From assembly GCA_043228905.1 (NCBI GenBank), contig JBHGNT010000016.1:10354001-10418000 (forward strand): 64,000 nucleotides of DNA, read 5' to 3'. Positions 1 to 10,660 of this stretch are shown one piece after another. The stretch's first letter is position 1. Each line of letters opens with the position of its first letter. The stretch is from Azolla caroliniana. Lineage: Eukaryota; Polypodiophyta. The translations under genes were made by a program, and so were the position numbers. The notes under the pieces were generated by a model that saw nothing but the letters and a program-made list of their open reading frames with translations, did not search any database and was not told the DNA's origin.

Positions 1-611
1 TCGAAGTCAGCTTTCGTGTTTTTTGTGAACATGGCGGATTTCATCTCGCGTGAATCGAGAATGAACATCTGGCCCTGTCTTCGTCCACGTGCGATGAGTC
101 GGCCCTCTTTTTCGATGAAGCAACTGCCTTGATTAAATCGAACTTGCATCCCTTGCTCTACAATTTGGTCGACCGAGACCAAATTCTTCGTAATGGTCGG
201 TACATGCAAGATATTTTTAATGTAAATTTGCTTACCTTCTTTTTCGAATGGAACATTGCCAATGTGCCGAATCGGGTGCGTAGTGTCATCTCTGGTTTCA
301 ACATAGCCAGGTCGGTCTGTCTCTCGAAGTTCTCGAAACCATTCTTGATGCGATGTCATATGGTTCGAGGCACCGGAATCGACGGACCATACGTCTTCCG
401 GACTGGAGGCACTAGTTGAGGTAGCGGCTGACATAGAGTTTGCTCTATGTTTCATCATGAACATTCCACCACGGTCAGAATTGTGCGCATACATTCCACC
501 ACGATCTTCGTAGTCGGAGTTGTGCCCGTACATTTCTCCACGGTCGGAGTTGTGTGCATACATTCCGCCATGATCTTCGTAGTCAGAGTTGTGTGCGTAA
601 TTCGTGAGTTG
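1..611 (-). pseudogene. copia 1 protease and pre-integrase segment of the polyprotein
   Basis: Continues the gag frame after one in-frame TGA (612-614). It opens with a repetitive linker (about 455-600) in which a unit containing YAHNSD alternates with GGM. The aspartic protease follows, with active-site motif SVDSGASNHMTSH (about 365-400), then the typical copia run TITKNLVSVDQIVEQG (about 150-200) and FILDS before the GAG-pre-integrase domain. The lone stop is the only break I see, so this copy decayed recently. In life the protease would cut the Gag-Pol polyprotein inside the virus-like particle. Confidence 0.85.
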
Positions 612-1478
612 TCAGCTTGTGGAAGCCGATTCACGCATCTTCTTTCGGCACTCTTCTTCGTGGTGGCCAAGCTTTCCGAAATATCCGCATTCAGTTGCGT
701 TTTGACGGCTCGGGCCGGAGTGGAAGCTCCCCCTTCTTGCAAAGGTTCCTCGTTGGCCTCCGTTTTGCGACCGAAATTGGGAGTTGTTGTCGTAGGTCGG
801 ACTTCGTTCGCCTTGTCCTTGGCCAAATCGGCCTCTCACTCGTCCGCATCCTCTTCCTCCATTAGAGTGTGTGTAGATCATGTGGCCTTCCGACTCATTG
901 CTCCTTGTATGTACGTGGTTTACTTCGACCAATAGCATTGATTGGAGCTTGAAGGAGGGAGATTTCTCCCCTGCTAGAACGGCGGTTCGCATTGTGCCGA
1001 ACCGTGGTGCGAGGCCGCCGAGGCATATTAGCACCATCTCATCATCATCTATACTTACGCTTATTGAGCCGAGCGAGTCGCAAAGCTCCTTGATCTTCAA
1101 GGTGTATGTCGTGATGGACATGTCCCTTTGTTGAATGTTGTTCAACTCTTGGCAGAGTTGAAGCTTCCTCGCGGTCGTGTTGGCGGCGAAAATCTTTCGT
1201 AGATTTTCCAACGCTTCCTTCGGTGTCTTGGCTTCTCGAATGTAACCAAGCATGTGGTCGTGAACACATGTCGTCAAACAATACATCACGCGGCTTGCGG
1301 CTTGTTCCCATGTCGCGTATCTGGGAGCCGCTTCGGCGGGTCGGTCTTCATGCGCTCCTTTGATGTAGCTCCAATAGCCTTGTCCGACAAGGTATTGGTG
1401 CATCTTGTACTCCCAAGATGCGAAGTTGTTTCGATCCAACTTCTTGGTAGGGAGAGCGCTCCCCATTTGAGTATTCAT
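612..1478 (-). CDS. copia 1 Gag nucleocapsid protein (288 aa)
   Basis: Copia Gag of the UBN2 type. The N-terminus has the LDRNNFASWEYKM motif typical of the family, the middle is a helical capsid-like domain with LENLRKIF and LNNIQQ, and the C-terminal third is Gly/Arg/Gln-rich RNA-binding sequence. One CCHC knuckle follows (CGYFGKLGHHEEEC), but its second Cys is Phe, so zinc binding is probably impaired. The start Met is 148 bases inside the primer site, leaving a normal leader. The frame ends at a TGA, after which the same frame continues into protease, so the stop probably arose by mutation. Family identity is clear. Confidence 0.85.
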   Translation of the reverse strand: MNTQMGSALPTKKLDRNNFASWEYKMHQYLVGQGYWSYIKGAHEDRPAEAAPRYATWEQAASRVMYCLTTCVHDHMLGYIREAKTPKEALENLRKIFAANTTARKLQLCQELNNIQQRDMSITTYTLKIKELCDSLGSISVSIDDDEMVLICLGGLAPRFGTMRTAVLAGEKSPSFKLQSMLLVEVNHVHTRSNESEGHMIYTHSNGGRGCGRVRGRFGQGQGERSPTYDNNSQFRSQNGGQRGTFARRGSFHSGPSRQNATECGYFGKLGHHEEECRKKMRESASTS

Positions 1479-1625
1479 TATGTCAATTCTTCTTCTTCTT
1501 CTTCTCTCTTCGAATGTGAGCTATGTAGCGAAGCTACGATAGCTATGAGCTGGTTCTTGGTTGTCGGCGTAGAGCACAACACACGATCACGATGAGGCGA
1601 ATGGGCTAGATCGAGCTACCAAATC

Positions 1626-1637
1626 GCTCTGATACCA
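1626..1637 (-). other. primer binding site of copia 1 (tRNA-iMet)
   Basis: On the minus strand this reads TGGTATCAGAGC, the complement of the 3' end of plant initiator tRNA-Met and the classic copia primer site. It directly abuts the LTR end. Confidence 0.92.
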
Positions 1638-2034
1638 TGTAAAGAATCAAGAGATGGATTCTTGTGAAGCGGAAGAGATGTGAGTTATGTGTGTGTGTGT
1701 AAGAGAGAGAGAGTGAGTGAGTGAGTGAAACATAGAGAATACGCAAGGTAAAAGTATATTGACAAAGGAGAAAGACTCAACATTATACAAGGTGGGAGGA
1801 GGGTGCTTTATGTAGTCACCCTCTCTCTTCATTAACCATAAGCCTCATGGAGCATGGGGAATGTGAAAGCTCATAAGTTATGTGTCATAGAATATGATTC
1901 TATGACTCATACTAAATGCTAGAATACAAAGTGGTGACATAATGGTGACATAATGGTGACTTTGACCGTTGGAGTGTCTCTTCACTCTCAAGGTGAGTTC
2001 ACACACTAGACCAAGTTGAGCTTGATTCTCAACA
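1638..2034 (-). repeat. 5' LTR of copia 1 (397 bp)
   Basis: On the minus strand it starts TGTTGAGAATCAAGC and ends TTGATTCTTTACA, so it has canonical TG...CA ends, and it abuts the tRNA-iMet primer site. It contains a GA/GT-rich stretch (about 1693-1730). The initial inverted motif (TTGAG...CTCAA) is shared with the other copia LTRs of this window. Confidence 0.88.
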
Positions 2035-2805
2035 ATAAAGAACCCAAGATCGGCCTTCCTATGAAATTTGATGGAACACGATCACAATTCAGAGGATTCT
2101 TTAATCAAGTACGATTAGTCATTCAAATGCATCCTTCCCGATATCCCACCGATGCACCACGACTGGGTCTAGTAGCCACGTTGCTAAGTGGCTTAGCGTT
2201 GACATGGTTCACTCCGTTGTTAGAAAAGGAATCTCCATTACTAAATAATTTTGAGGAGTTTATAAGCAAGCTTAAAGCTTCTTTTGGAGATACTGATAGC
2301 ATAAGGATGGTAATCAAGAAAATCCAACGATTACATCAAGGTGATCATCCAGCCTCTACATACACTGCAAATTCCCGTCTACTCACCTCCGATATCCCCT
2401 GGGATGATAAAGCATTAATGGAACAATTTCAATACGGCCTATGAAATGATGTCAAAGACATACTCCTAACTTTCCCTTAAGAACCAAAATCACTCACAGA
2501 GGCAATCAGTCAAGCGGTAAGATGTGATAACCGGCTTTTTGAGCAACGTTCGGAACACCAATTACAAATGCCAAGGACCAGGTGGGAGCCCACATATGCC
2601 TCAGTCGCTGCAAAACCATTTGCAAGGGAGTCATGTAATGCATCTCCGGCAAATATTCAAACACCGATGGAAATCGACACCACACGTCGTCGTGGTCCAT
2701 TGTCGGAAGAAGAAAAGCAACGACACTGAGCAAATCGATTATGTCTCTATTGCAGAGGGCCAGGGCATATCGCAATAAACTGTCCACATAGGCTAAGAAA
2801 GTAGG
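2035..2805 (+). pseudogene. chromovirus 1 Gag (truncated, frameshifted)
   Basis: The capsid part reads through 2035-2444, with the motifs LPMKFDGTRSQFRGF, YPTDAPRLGLVATLLSG and LALTWFTPLLEK, the pattern of sushi/Tcn1-type Gag. It ends at a TGA (2442-2444). A CCHC zinc knuckle, CLYCRGPGHIAINC, lies near 2745-2785 in another frame, so at least one frameshift separates them. The N-terminus was removed by the copia 1 insertion, and an apparent ATG at 2016 lies in the copia LTR. The better-preserved N-terminus is at 22311 (minus). Confidence 0.82.
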
Positions 2806-2942
2806 TAAATCAAGTAGTAGCTTGTACTAAACCCGAGTCTATTTCATTAGAAATTTCTGATAGTTCTAATAGCCCAAATCTATCGAACAAATTTGAAGTC
2901 CTTAGTCAATTAGAAGAAGAGTTAAATGACTAAGTCCAGCCA

Positions 2943-3440
2943 AAATAGGAGCCGTTTGGTTGGACAGCCCTAGATCTGTGCAGCCCATTAGTGGTTCCAT
3001 TTTCTCTAACCAAGTTAGCAATGTGTTCTTAGCTCAAGTAATGGTTAGTAATAAAAGTACTCCTCAAGTACATGTCTTAGCACTCTTAGATTCTGGAGCC
3101 AACTCTTGCTTCATGGATAGGAATTTGGCCCAAGCTCATCAAATATCCCTAAGAAAACTTTCTTGCCCATTATTTGTAGTAGTTATTGATGGTCATCCCA
3201 TAGCTTCCGGAAATATCGTAGAAGAGTCAGAGCCGATTGAGGTTGTCCTAGATAATTTGGTGTGTGTTGTATCATTTAATATAATTAGTAGTCCAGATCA
3301 TCCAATTGTCTTGGGGTTACCGTGGCTCGAATTACATAGCCTAGACATAGATTGGAGAACAAGAGAAATCCGGTATCGACAAACCCAAGGACCTACTCAT
3401 AGGATTGCAAGAATTTTGCTACAAGCAATTGCGTGAGGAA
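2943..3440 (+). pseudogene. chromovirus 1 aspartic protease
   Basis: The open stretch 2960-3436 carries the retropepsin active site LALLDSGANSCFMD (about 3085-3125) and the C-terminal motif HPIVLGLPWLELH (about 3300-3345) that precedes RT in gypsy polyproteins. This protease would process Gag-Pol. It is followed by a stop at 3434-3436 and a short frameshifted linker. Confidence 0.85.
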
Positions 3441-3499
3441 GGACGCAAGGAAGCAATGCTTTCCTTCACAGTATTAGTAAAACCTTCTAACAGCACTAA

Positions 3500-4730
3500 A
3501 GAGGAATCCATAGTTCAACTTCCAGAGAAGTATCCTCATTAGGCCAACGTGTTTGATAAGGTACAAGCCAGTGCGCTTCCTCACCACCGACCGTATGATT
3601 GTCCCATTGATTTACAACCGGGAAAATAGCCACCATGGGAACCGATCTACAACTTGTCACCAACCGAGGTAGAGGTCCTTCAATCCTACATAGAGGAGAA
3701 TTTAACAAACGGTTTCATTCGACATTCGAAATCTCTAGCCGGCGCACCCATTTTCTTTGTCAAGAAAAAGGATGGATCACTTCGTCTTGTCGTAGATTAC
3801 CATGGCTTGAATAAGTCACCATCAAGAATAGGTATGCACTTCCCCTTATCACGAATCTTTTAGAATGGATCAATGGTGCAAATTTCTTCACAAAGATTGA
3901 CTTATGAGGAGCATATAACCTCGTACGGGTCCGACCAGGAGATGAATGGAAGACCGCGTTTCGCACCAGATAGGGGCACTTCGAGTATACAGTCATGCCG
4001 TTCGGTCTCACTAATGCACCAACAATCTCCTAGCACATGACAAATGATATATTCCGAGATCTCTTGGATATTTGTTTCATCATCTATTTGGATGATATTT
4101 TGGTTTATTCTAAGACTCAAGAAGAACATGATTCTCATGTACTGTTAGTACTAAAATAACTTCAAGAACATGGTCTTTATGAAAAACTAGAAAAATGTAG
4201 TTTCGAGTGCAACTACGTGGAATTTCTAGGCTATGTCATTTCCTCGGAAGGCATCTCCATGGATCCAACTAAGGTCAAAACGGTGGTAGAGTGGCAGACT
4301 CCACGTTCATTGTGAGATGTGCAATGCTTTTTAGGCTTCGCCAATTTCTACTGCAAATTTATATAGGATTACTGAAAGCTTATTCTGCCTCTCACACAAC
4401 TTACCAAGAAGGGCACTCGTTTGTTTGGTCTAAAGAAGCAGACACGGCTTTTTTGAGTCTTAAGAAAGCATTTACATCAGCTCCTATTCTACCTCATGTT
4501 GACCCGAAAAAATTGTTCATCAATGAGGCAGACGTGTCGGATTTTGCTCTAGGTAGCATTCTGTCACAACCAGGAGATGATGAAAAGCTACATCCTGTGG
4601 CTTTCTACTCACGCAAGTTTGATGCCGTCGGAACCAACTACGAAATACATGACAAGGAGCTATTAGCAATAGTGGACTCTTTTACACAATGGAGGCATGT
4701 TTTAGAGAGATCTTCTCATCAAGTCACCGT
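3500..4730 (+). pseudogene. chromovirus 1 reverse transcriptase and RNase H (interrupted)
   Basis: RT motifs occur in order: [20 protein letters not shown] and [12 protein letters not shown] (3710-3815), MPFGLTNAP (about 4000), then [10 protein letters not shown] with the catalytic YLDD box (about 4083-4112). The open stretch 4291-4730 is RNase H, with AFYSRKFDAVGTNYEIHDKE (about 4600-4660). Several frameshifts and stops (for example at 3904-3906) kill it. The RNase H is cut at 4730 by the next element and resumes at 11434. Confidence 0.87.
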
Positions 4731-4866
4731 TGTCATGAAGAATTTTGGCCAGAGGCGGAAACCGGGAAATATTGACTACATCGGCAGGGTGCACCATGTG
4801 CACTGACCCTCGTGTAATTGTGTGAATAATAGGAGTTAAGTCGGGACGAAGAATCCCATGTAAATC

Positions 4867-6769
4867 GGGATTTATCCCACATTGTAATGCATCCCTCTCC
4901 TTGTTCTATAAAGGGAAGGGATGGTCCCTTGTAGAAGGGTTGCCCATTTTGTATTAGTAGGGTATACCGTTAGACGGAGTGACGTTCTCTCACTCTCTCT
5001 GGTTTTAGGGTTTCTTCTTCTTGTTCTTTTCTTTTCTTTTCTTTTCTTCTTCTTCGTCCTTATGTGCGTCGAGCCTTGGCATCTAGCGTGACAGTTTTCC
5101 GCCCTGTACTCTGTGCAAGACCCTGTTCGGCGCAACAAGCCCGAGAGCTCCCTGACTAGCGGCTTCGCAGTAGACAACGGTTGTATCTCATGCGGAGTAG
5201 GTCCGGCTTGAAGTTGGTGTTGATTCTCGTTGTCTTGTAAATACATATACATGTGGTTGTGCATATTCGGGTCTCTGTTGGTGTGCGTGCGTGTGTCCTA
5301 GTGTTTCTTTCTTTCTTATGTACATGTTCATGCGAGTGTCAATGTTGCACGCCTTCTCACTCTCTCTCTCTCCCTTCGGTTGCTTCCGGTGTGCTCCTGG
5401 GGTGCCCCGAAAGGGGTGAAGCGCGGCTTCCTACGCTCCGTCACTCCCTAGTCCAAGACCCCCGTGGTCCCGCCTTTCTCCACCCACGCGCGGGATTTAT
5501 CCCACATTGTAATGCATCCCTCTCCTTGTTCTATAAAGGGAAGGGATGGTCCCTTGTAGAAGGGTTGCCCATTTTGTATTAGTAGGGTATACCGTTAGAC
5601 GGAGTGACGTTCTCTCACTCTCTCTCTCTCTCTCTCTCTGGTTTTAGGGTTTCTTCTTCTTGTTCTTTTCTTTTCTTTTCTTTTCTTCTTCTTCGTCCTT
5701 ATGTGCGTCGAGCCTTGGCATCTAGCGTGACAATTTTCTGCCCTGTACTCTGTGCAAGACCCTATTCGGCGCAACAAGCCCGAGAGCTCCCTGACTAGCG
5801 GCTTCGCAGTAGACAACGGTTGTATCTCATGCGGAGTAGGTCCGGCTTGAAGTTGGTGTTGATTCTCGTTGTCTTGTAAATACATATACATGTGGTTGTG
5901 CATATTCGGGTCTCTGTTGGTGTGCGTGCGTGTGTCCTAGTGTTTCTTTCTTTCTTATGTACATGTTCATGCGAGTGTCAATGTTGCACGCCTTCTCACT
6001 CTCTCTCTCTCCCTTCGGTTGCTTCCGGTGTGCTCCTGGGGTGCCCCGAAAGGAGTGAAGCGCGGCTTCCTACGCTCCGTCACTCCCTAGTCCAAGACCC
6101 CCGTGGTCCCGCCTTTCTCCACCCACGCGCGGGATTTATCCCACATTGTAATGCATCCCTCTCCTTGTTCTATAAAGGGAAGGGATGGTCCCTTGTAGAA
6201 GGGTTGCCCATTTTGTATTAGTAGGGTATACCGTTAGACGGAGTGACGTTCTCTCACTCTCTCTCTCTCTCTCTCTCTGGTTTTAGGGTTTCTTCTTCTT
6301 GTTCTTTTCTTTTCTTTTCTTTTCTTCTTCTTCGTCCTTATGTGCGTCGAGCCTTGGCATCTAGCGTGACAATTTTCTGCCCTGTACTCTGTGCAAGACC
6401 CTATTCGGCGCAACAAGCCCGAGAGCTCCCTGACTAGCGGCTTCGCAGTAGACAACGGTTGTATCTCATGCGGAGTAGGTCCGGCTTGAAGTTGGTGTTG
6501 ATTCTCGTTGTCTTGTAAATACATATACATGTGGTTGTGCATATTCGGGTCTCTGTTGGTGTGCGTGCGTGTGTCCTAGTGTTTCTTTCTTTCTTATGTA
6601 CATGTTCATGCGAGTGTCAATGTTGCACGCCTTCTCACTCTCTCTCTCTCCCTTCGGTTGCTTCCGGTGTGCTCCTGGGGTGCCCCGAAAGGGGTGAAGC
6701 GCGGCTTCCTACGCTCCGTCACTCCCTAGTCCAAGACCCCCGTGGTCCCGCCTTTCTCCACCCACGCGC
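4867..6769 (+). repeat. three tandem copies of a 625-639 bp LTR block
   Basis: Copies start at 4867, 5492 and 6131, each at GGGATTTATCCC, and each ends near CACCCACGCGCG. They are nearly identical; the 14-bp size difference lies in a CT run. Each copy contains the TATA box, the CT-rich tract and the GTGTGCGTGCGTGTG stretch. Junctions show a few bases of CG microhomology. The repeated open frames inside are by-products of the identity, not genes. Confidence 0.9.
4907..4913 (+). promoter_or_regulatory. TATA box of the LTR promoter, repeated downstream
   Basis: TATAAAG within TTCTATAAAGGGAAGGG. The same box recurs at 5532-5538 and 6171-6177 in the tandem copies and at 10831-10837 in the 3' LTR. 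The 5' LTR therefore has three candidate core promoters about 0.63 kb apart. Confidence 0.6.
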
Positions 6770-6787
6770 GTAACAGCGTGACATCTT

Positions 6788-6805
6788 TGGTGAACCCGAT
6801 GTGAA
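6788..6805 (+). other. primer binding site of the gag-only element
   Basis: TGGTGAACCCGATGTG begins four bases after the LTR end. Gypsy D2 has a near-identical site at the same place (TTGGTGAACCTAACGTG on the minus strand at about 49738-49750). I could not assign the primer tRNA. Confidence 0.65.
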
Positions 6806-6820
6806 AGGCGGCAGGGGAGG

Positions 6821-7147
6821 ATGGAGTCGGAAGACGATGACCTCGCGGTGATGGTGGCCGAAGTGGTGTTGGAGTCGGCACGAGTGGTGATGAGGCGAGA
6901 AGCAGCGCAACAAGCGGTTGAGGGAGTGGTAGAAAGAGTCGGTCGTTTCAACGGGAACGAAGTCCCATCTTACTTGGAAGCCTACAACGTGGAAATCGAG
7001 GAGCGAGACGTGGACGAAGCGTTGAGGCTGGAGTTCTTCTGTCGGGCTATCGCCGTTCGTATGCACGCGGAAGTGAAGGAGCTCCGACAAGCTCATAGTT
7101 CGTGGGAGGCCTTTGAAGAGGCGCTCCTGCAGGCATATGGAGGATAG
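6821..7147 (+). CDS. Gag N-terminal domain of the gag-only element (108 aa)
   Basis: The helical start is rich in Glu and Ala. It is followed by VGRFNGNEVPSYLEAYNVEIEERDVDEALR, here positions 6935-7025 (too long to be a single motif; key parts RFNG, SYLEAY and EERDVD), which matches the capsid core of gypsy D2 (QFNEKD...YLKVYRVEM). A TAG at 7145-7147 ends the frame, but the same frame continues with Gag-like sequence to about 7450 (KVLLFVRSID, then IGIELEDDDGANRLTEDW), with another TGA at 7319-7321. I read it as one Gag broken by two stops. Being the only protein of the element, it may once have served packaging. Confidence 0.72.
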   Translation: MESEDDDLAVMVAEVVLESARVVMRREAAQQAVEGVVERVGRFNGNEVPSYLEAYNVEIEERDVDEALRLEFFCRAIAVRMHAEVKELRQAHSSWEAFEEALLQAYGG

Positions 7148-7449
7148 CAGAAGAGCCGGGGACGGCATGACTTCGACCAGTGGGTAGCATCGGCAAAGAC
7201 CCACCGGGACGCAACGAAGGCCCTCCGAGAGTTCAAGCGACGGCTTGCTCGGCTCCCAGAGCGGGAACAAGGTTTGGTGGGGGCGGACAAGGTCCTATTG
7301 TTCGTCAGGTCGATCGACTGAGCGGAACGGGAGGCCATTGGGATTGAGCTCGAAGACGACGACGGAGCGAATAGGCTTACGGAGGACTGGTCGAAGGTCC
7401 GAAGGGTGTGCCAACGGCTAGACAATGAGCGAGCCGAGAAGGCTAAGAG

Positions 7450-10400
7450 GAAGGCGCGCAATGGCATGCCATCACAACGGGAAGAGGCCGAACGGCAAAG
7501 AGAGTCGGCAAGGGTCGGTGTTGGGGCCAGGATTGCGGAGGCGTACGCGGCTCTCGAGGCGATGCTCGAGGAAGAGGAAAGATCGAGGCCGCAAGCCGAG
7601 ACTGAGGAGACGGACTTGCCCCACGCGATGGTGGAAGGTCGGTACAACGGTACCATGGGAGAGGGTGCAGAACAAAACGCCCTCTCGACTTGTGGAGAAA
7701 GAACGGCCAAGGACGAACCCAAGATACCGATCGCGGGATCAGAACATTGGAACCAGTGGTATCGGGCGTGTCAGCCTGAAACCCCGGTCATTGGAGAAGC
7801 AAGCCAAGATGGGGCTTGCGCGATCAATAAGGAGGCGACTGCCGACCACGAAGAGCCTACAACTACGGACAAGGGCGTAAACCGGATGGGCGATTCTTTG
7901 AGCCTTCCCACACTTGCTCCCGAGACGATGGCAGTCGGGCCCGAGTGCCCACGTGAGTCCGTGGAGGAAGGCGGCGGCGAGAGACCAAGAATCACCGGCG
8001 AGACGATACGGGGAAGGAGCAGACGAAAGCCCTCGAACCCGATTCCGGAGAACTCGGCGTTCAGGCCCTGATGCCCAAGTGAGACCGAGGAGAGGGATGA
8101 CGGTATCGAGGAGTCCTGGCACGATGCCAACGAAGATGGATGGGGGATGGCTAGCGAAAAGGGCGATGAAGAGACCAGGGAACGACGCGACCGGGGACCG
8201 AACTATGCAATGCTCCGATACGGGTGGAGCGTAATCTGGCCGTGGATTGTTCGATCGGGGCCGGATTCGGCATAAAGGTGCTGATACAGGAGAGGGTGCG
8301 GGACGAGCCGCCCTCTTTTACATGGGGAGAAAGACCGATCGGGCGAAGGTCGGGAATTGGAGGGAAGGTGATCAAAGGTTCGAAACGAGTCTGGCAAGGT
8401 CGGCATCGGAGCCGAAACTCCGAACATTGGAGAATCAAGCTCAGGCGGGGCTTGATTGATCACAGAGCGGGTGATGTCCACCGACACCACTAGGCCCGGA
8501 CGAGTTGCAGTAAGACGTTGCGAAATCGGTTACGCCACATCCTATCCGGAGACTACGGTTGTTCAGCCGACGGGGCAACGTAAGACCGAAAGAGATGGAA
8601 GATGGAGGCAGGAACACAGCAAGGAGACCGGCGAAGAGTTACGGAGAAGTACGAGGATGAAGAGGAGAACAAAGACCGGTCGCATGAGATCTTCACACCA
8701 ATCCGGCGGTCGGCCCGAGTGCCGGCGTGAGTCCTATAGGAGAGGTCGGTGGCGACAAGAAAACGGGACCCGGCAATCTGGAGAATGGGAATGGACACGG
8801 ACGAGAACCAGGCGGAGCGAACTCCAAGATAACCATTCCGGGAGGGAGGAAGAGAGCAAGCCTACGAAGAGGCCGGGAACACGGTACGTCGGTACCACGG
8901 GAGAGGGTGTGGAGCAAGCCACCCTCCCGACTTGCGAAAGAAGGAAGACCCGGGATAAGGGTCAAGGGTACGAGGAGCCCAAGGAGGATCCTTCACACCG
9001 GATCTAGAGACTTCGGCAGTCGGCAGCGCGGTCGGCGTAAGACCAAGATACTGACGGTGGCGGTGGGGGGACAAGGGCAGGCAAACCGAGGTCCCACGAA
9101 GATCCTCACACCAATCCGGCGGTCGGCCCGAGTGCCGGCGTGAGTCCTATAGAGGAGATTGGTGGCGGCAGGTGAACGTGATCGGACGACGGAAGCAAAG
9201 AAAGAAGGTATTAGGCCGGCAAGGCGGCTACAGACCATCTCAAACCTTCCGGCAAGGTGAGTGGGTGTAAGGAAGTCCGGTCCTACGGGATCCCCACACC
9301 AAACCAGAGACTCTGGCTGTTCGGCCAACGTGGCAACATGAGACTGAGAGAGGTTGGTGGCGGCGGGAAATGGGACCCGACTACGCGGAGGACACGAGGA
9401 GAATCCAGGAGGAACTCAAACAAACACACCCTGAATTTCGGCAAGCAAAGAAACAAAGACCGGTCCTATGGGACCTTCACACCGGTTCCGAAGACTCCGG
9501 CTGTTCGGCCAACGTGGCAACGTAAGACCGAGGGAGAAGGAAGGTGGCGGCAAGGAACGGGACCCGACATCGACAAAGGCCGGTAAGACGGGGCGGACGA
9601 AATGCGAAACCCCTACCGGCCGGTTACGGTTTCGGAAGGAGCCAGTAGGGGCAAACACAGGAGGTGTGTCAGGCCGAAAAGGCACACCGGGGACGGAACA
9701 AGAGTCTCGCAAGTGGCCATCGTGGGCCGGATCCAAGCGTGACTACTGGACGGTGTTCGGCACGGGCGGTGCCAAACAAAGGAAGCGGAAGACGGCACAA
9801 GGGAGGTGACAGGAACGGGGTGAGGGGTGCCTAGTGGACTGCACAGGATCGGAGTCAAGGGATGACAAGAGAGGCCAGAGGAGGATCCTTCACGCTCGCT
9901 TCGTAGATCTCGGGAGCTCCGTCGAAGTAGCGAAGATTGACACGGCAAGCCCGGGGTGACAAGCTGGTGGGGGCGAGGGGACGACGGCAAGCGGGAGACT
10001 CGGGACCTGTTGCAGCAGCGCGAAGACGGGAAGGGCCAAGCGGGCTACTACGGGGTGTTCCTCGGATGCGGAGGACACCGGTATGCGGCTGAGCAGCGAT
10101 GCACGATCTGGCCGGGAAAGGGGCCGACAAGGCGTGCAATGAACCGAAGTACGGCAAAGGCAGGGCCAAACAACGGACGAGGGTATGCGGCACACGGAGG
10201 TACCGGGGCGGAAAGGCGAGCGTGAAGATGGGTTGTGCGGTTCGGAGGTAGCGTGTAGAAGGCTAGAAAAGGATCCTCCACACCGTTCTGAAGACCATGG
10301 CAGTTCGACACCATGGAGAAGGAAGGAGGCGGCGAGAGGATGAACGCAACGCGAAGCAACATGGGACGACAATCAGGACAACACGAATGGTTGACGAAGG

Positions 10401-10660
10401 CCAAGCGGGCACTATGGGCGTTCTCCAAGTGGAGGACATCGGGCATACGGTGGAGAACGGAGCGTGTATACGGCTGAACAAGGGCCAGCGGAAGTACGCA
10501 TACTACGGAGATCGCGGCGAAGGACCCATCGACGGGTAGAACGAGCCTACGGAGAGGTAAGCGCGAATGGAGAACCGCAACTGACGGTTCAAACCGGCAG
10601 CAAGCCGGGATGCGGATTACGGAAGACCGGTTTCTCACCGACCGAAATCTCTCACCCTTT
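7450..10660 (+). repeat. long GA-rich interior with degenerate repeated modules
   Basis: No recognisable protein domain. A loosely conserved module recurs: a CACACC lead, GAGAC, GGCNGTTCGGCC or GGCAGTCGG, a (C/G)GTGAG/CGTAAGACC step and a GGTGGCGGC(A/G) tail. Instances lie near 7910, 8540, 8698, 9005, 9110, 9300, 9490 and 10275. The pair at 8698 and 9110 shares an almost identical 40-bp core. This looks like an old minisatellite-style expansion. Long frames on both strands here reflect high GC, not genes. Confidence 0.6.

Larger units (their letters stand above)
1..2034 (-). mobile_element. Ty1/copia element 1, 5' part (continues beyond window start)
   Basis: Read on the minus strand the order is 5' LTR (2034-1638), tRNA-iMet primer site, leader, gag, protease and the start of the pre-integrase region, which runs off the window edge. 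The order gag-protease-integrase is diagnostic for Ty1/copia. The element lies immediately beside a plus-strand chromovirus gag that begins at 2035, so it probably inserted into that element. The other LTR is outside the window, so the target duplication cannot be checked. Confidence 0.9.
4731..6783 (+). repeat. 5' LTR of the gag-only element, enlarged by triplication
   Basis: It begins TGTCATGAAG and ends AACAGCGTGACA, just before the primer site. It is about 1.26 kb longer than its 3' partner because a block of about 630 bp is present three times. The first 136 bp (4731-4866) and the last few bases are single copy. The exact left end is uncertain by about 10 bp, because similarity to the 3' LTR only becomes clear at about 4738. 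Confidence 0.85.

Noticed and set aside
2016-2034. ATG at 2016 as the chromovirus Gag start
   Set aside because: It lies in the copia 1 LTR; the frame merely runs on into gag after the junction.
5253-6773. Repeated open frames of about 109 aa in three copies, suggesting a tandem gene family
   Set aside because: They are copies of the LTR block; coding potential is incidental (CT and GT runs) and the same sequence is LTR in the 3' copy.
7450-10660. Host genes in the GC-rich stretch with long frames on both strands
   Set aside because: No conserved domain, overlapping frames on all strands, and repeated modules inside an element bounded by LTRs.
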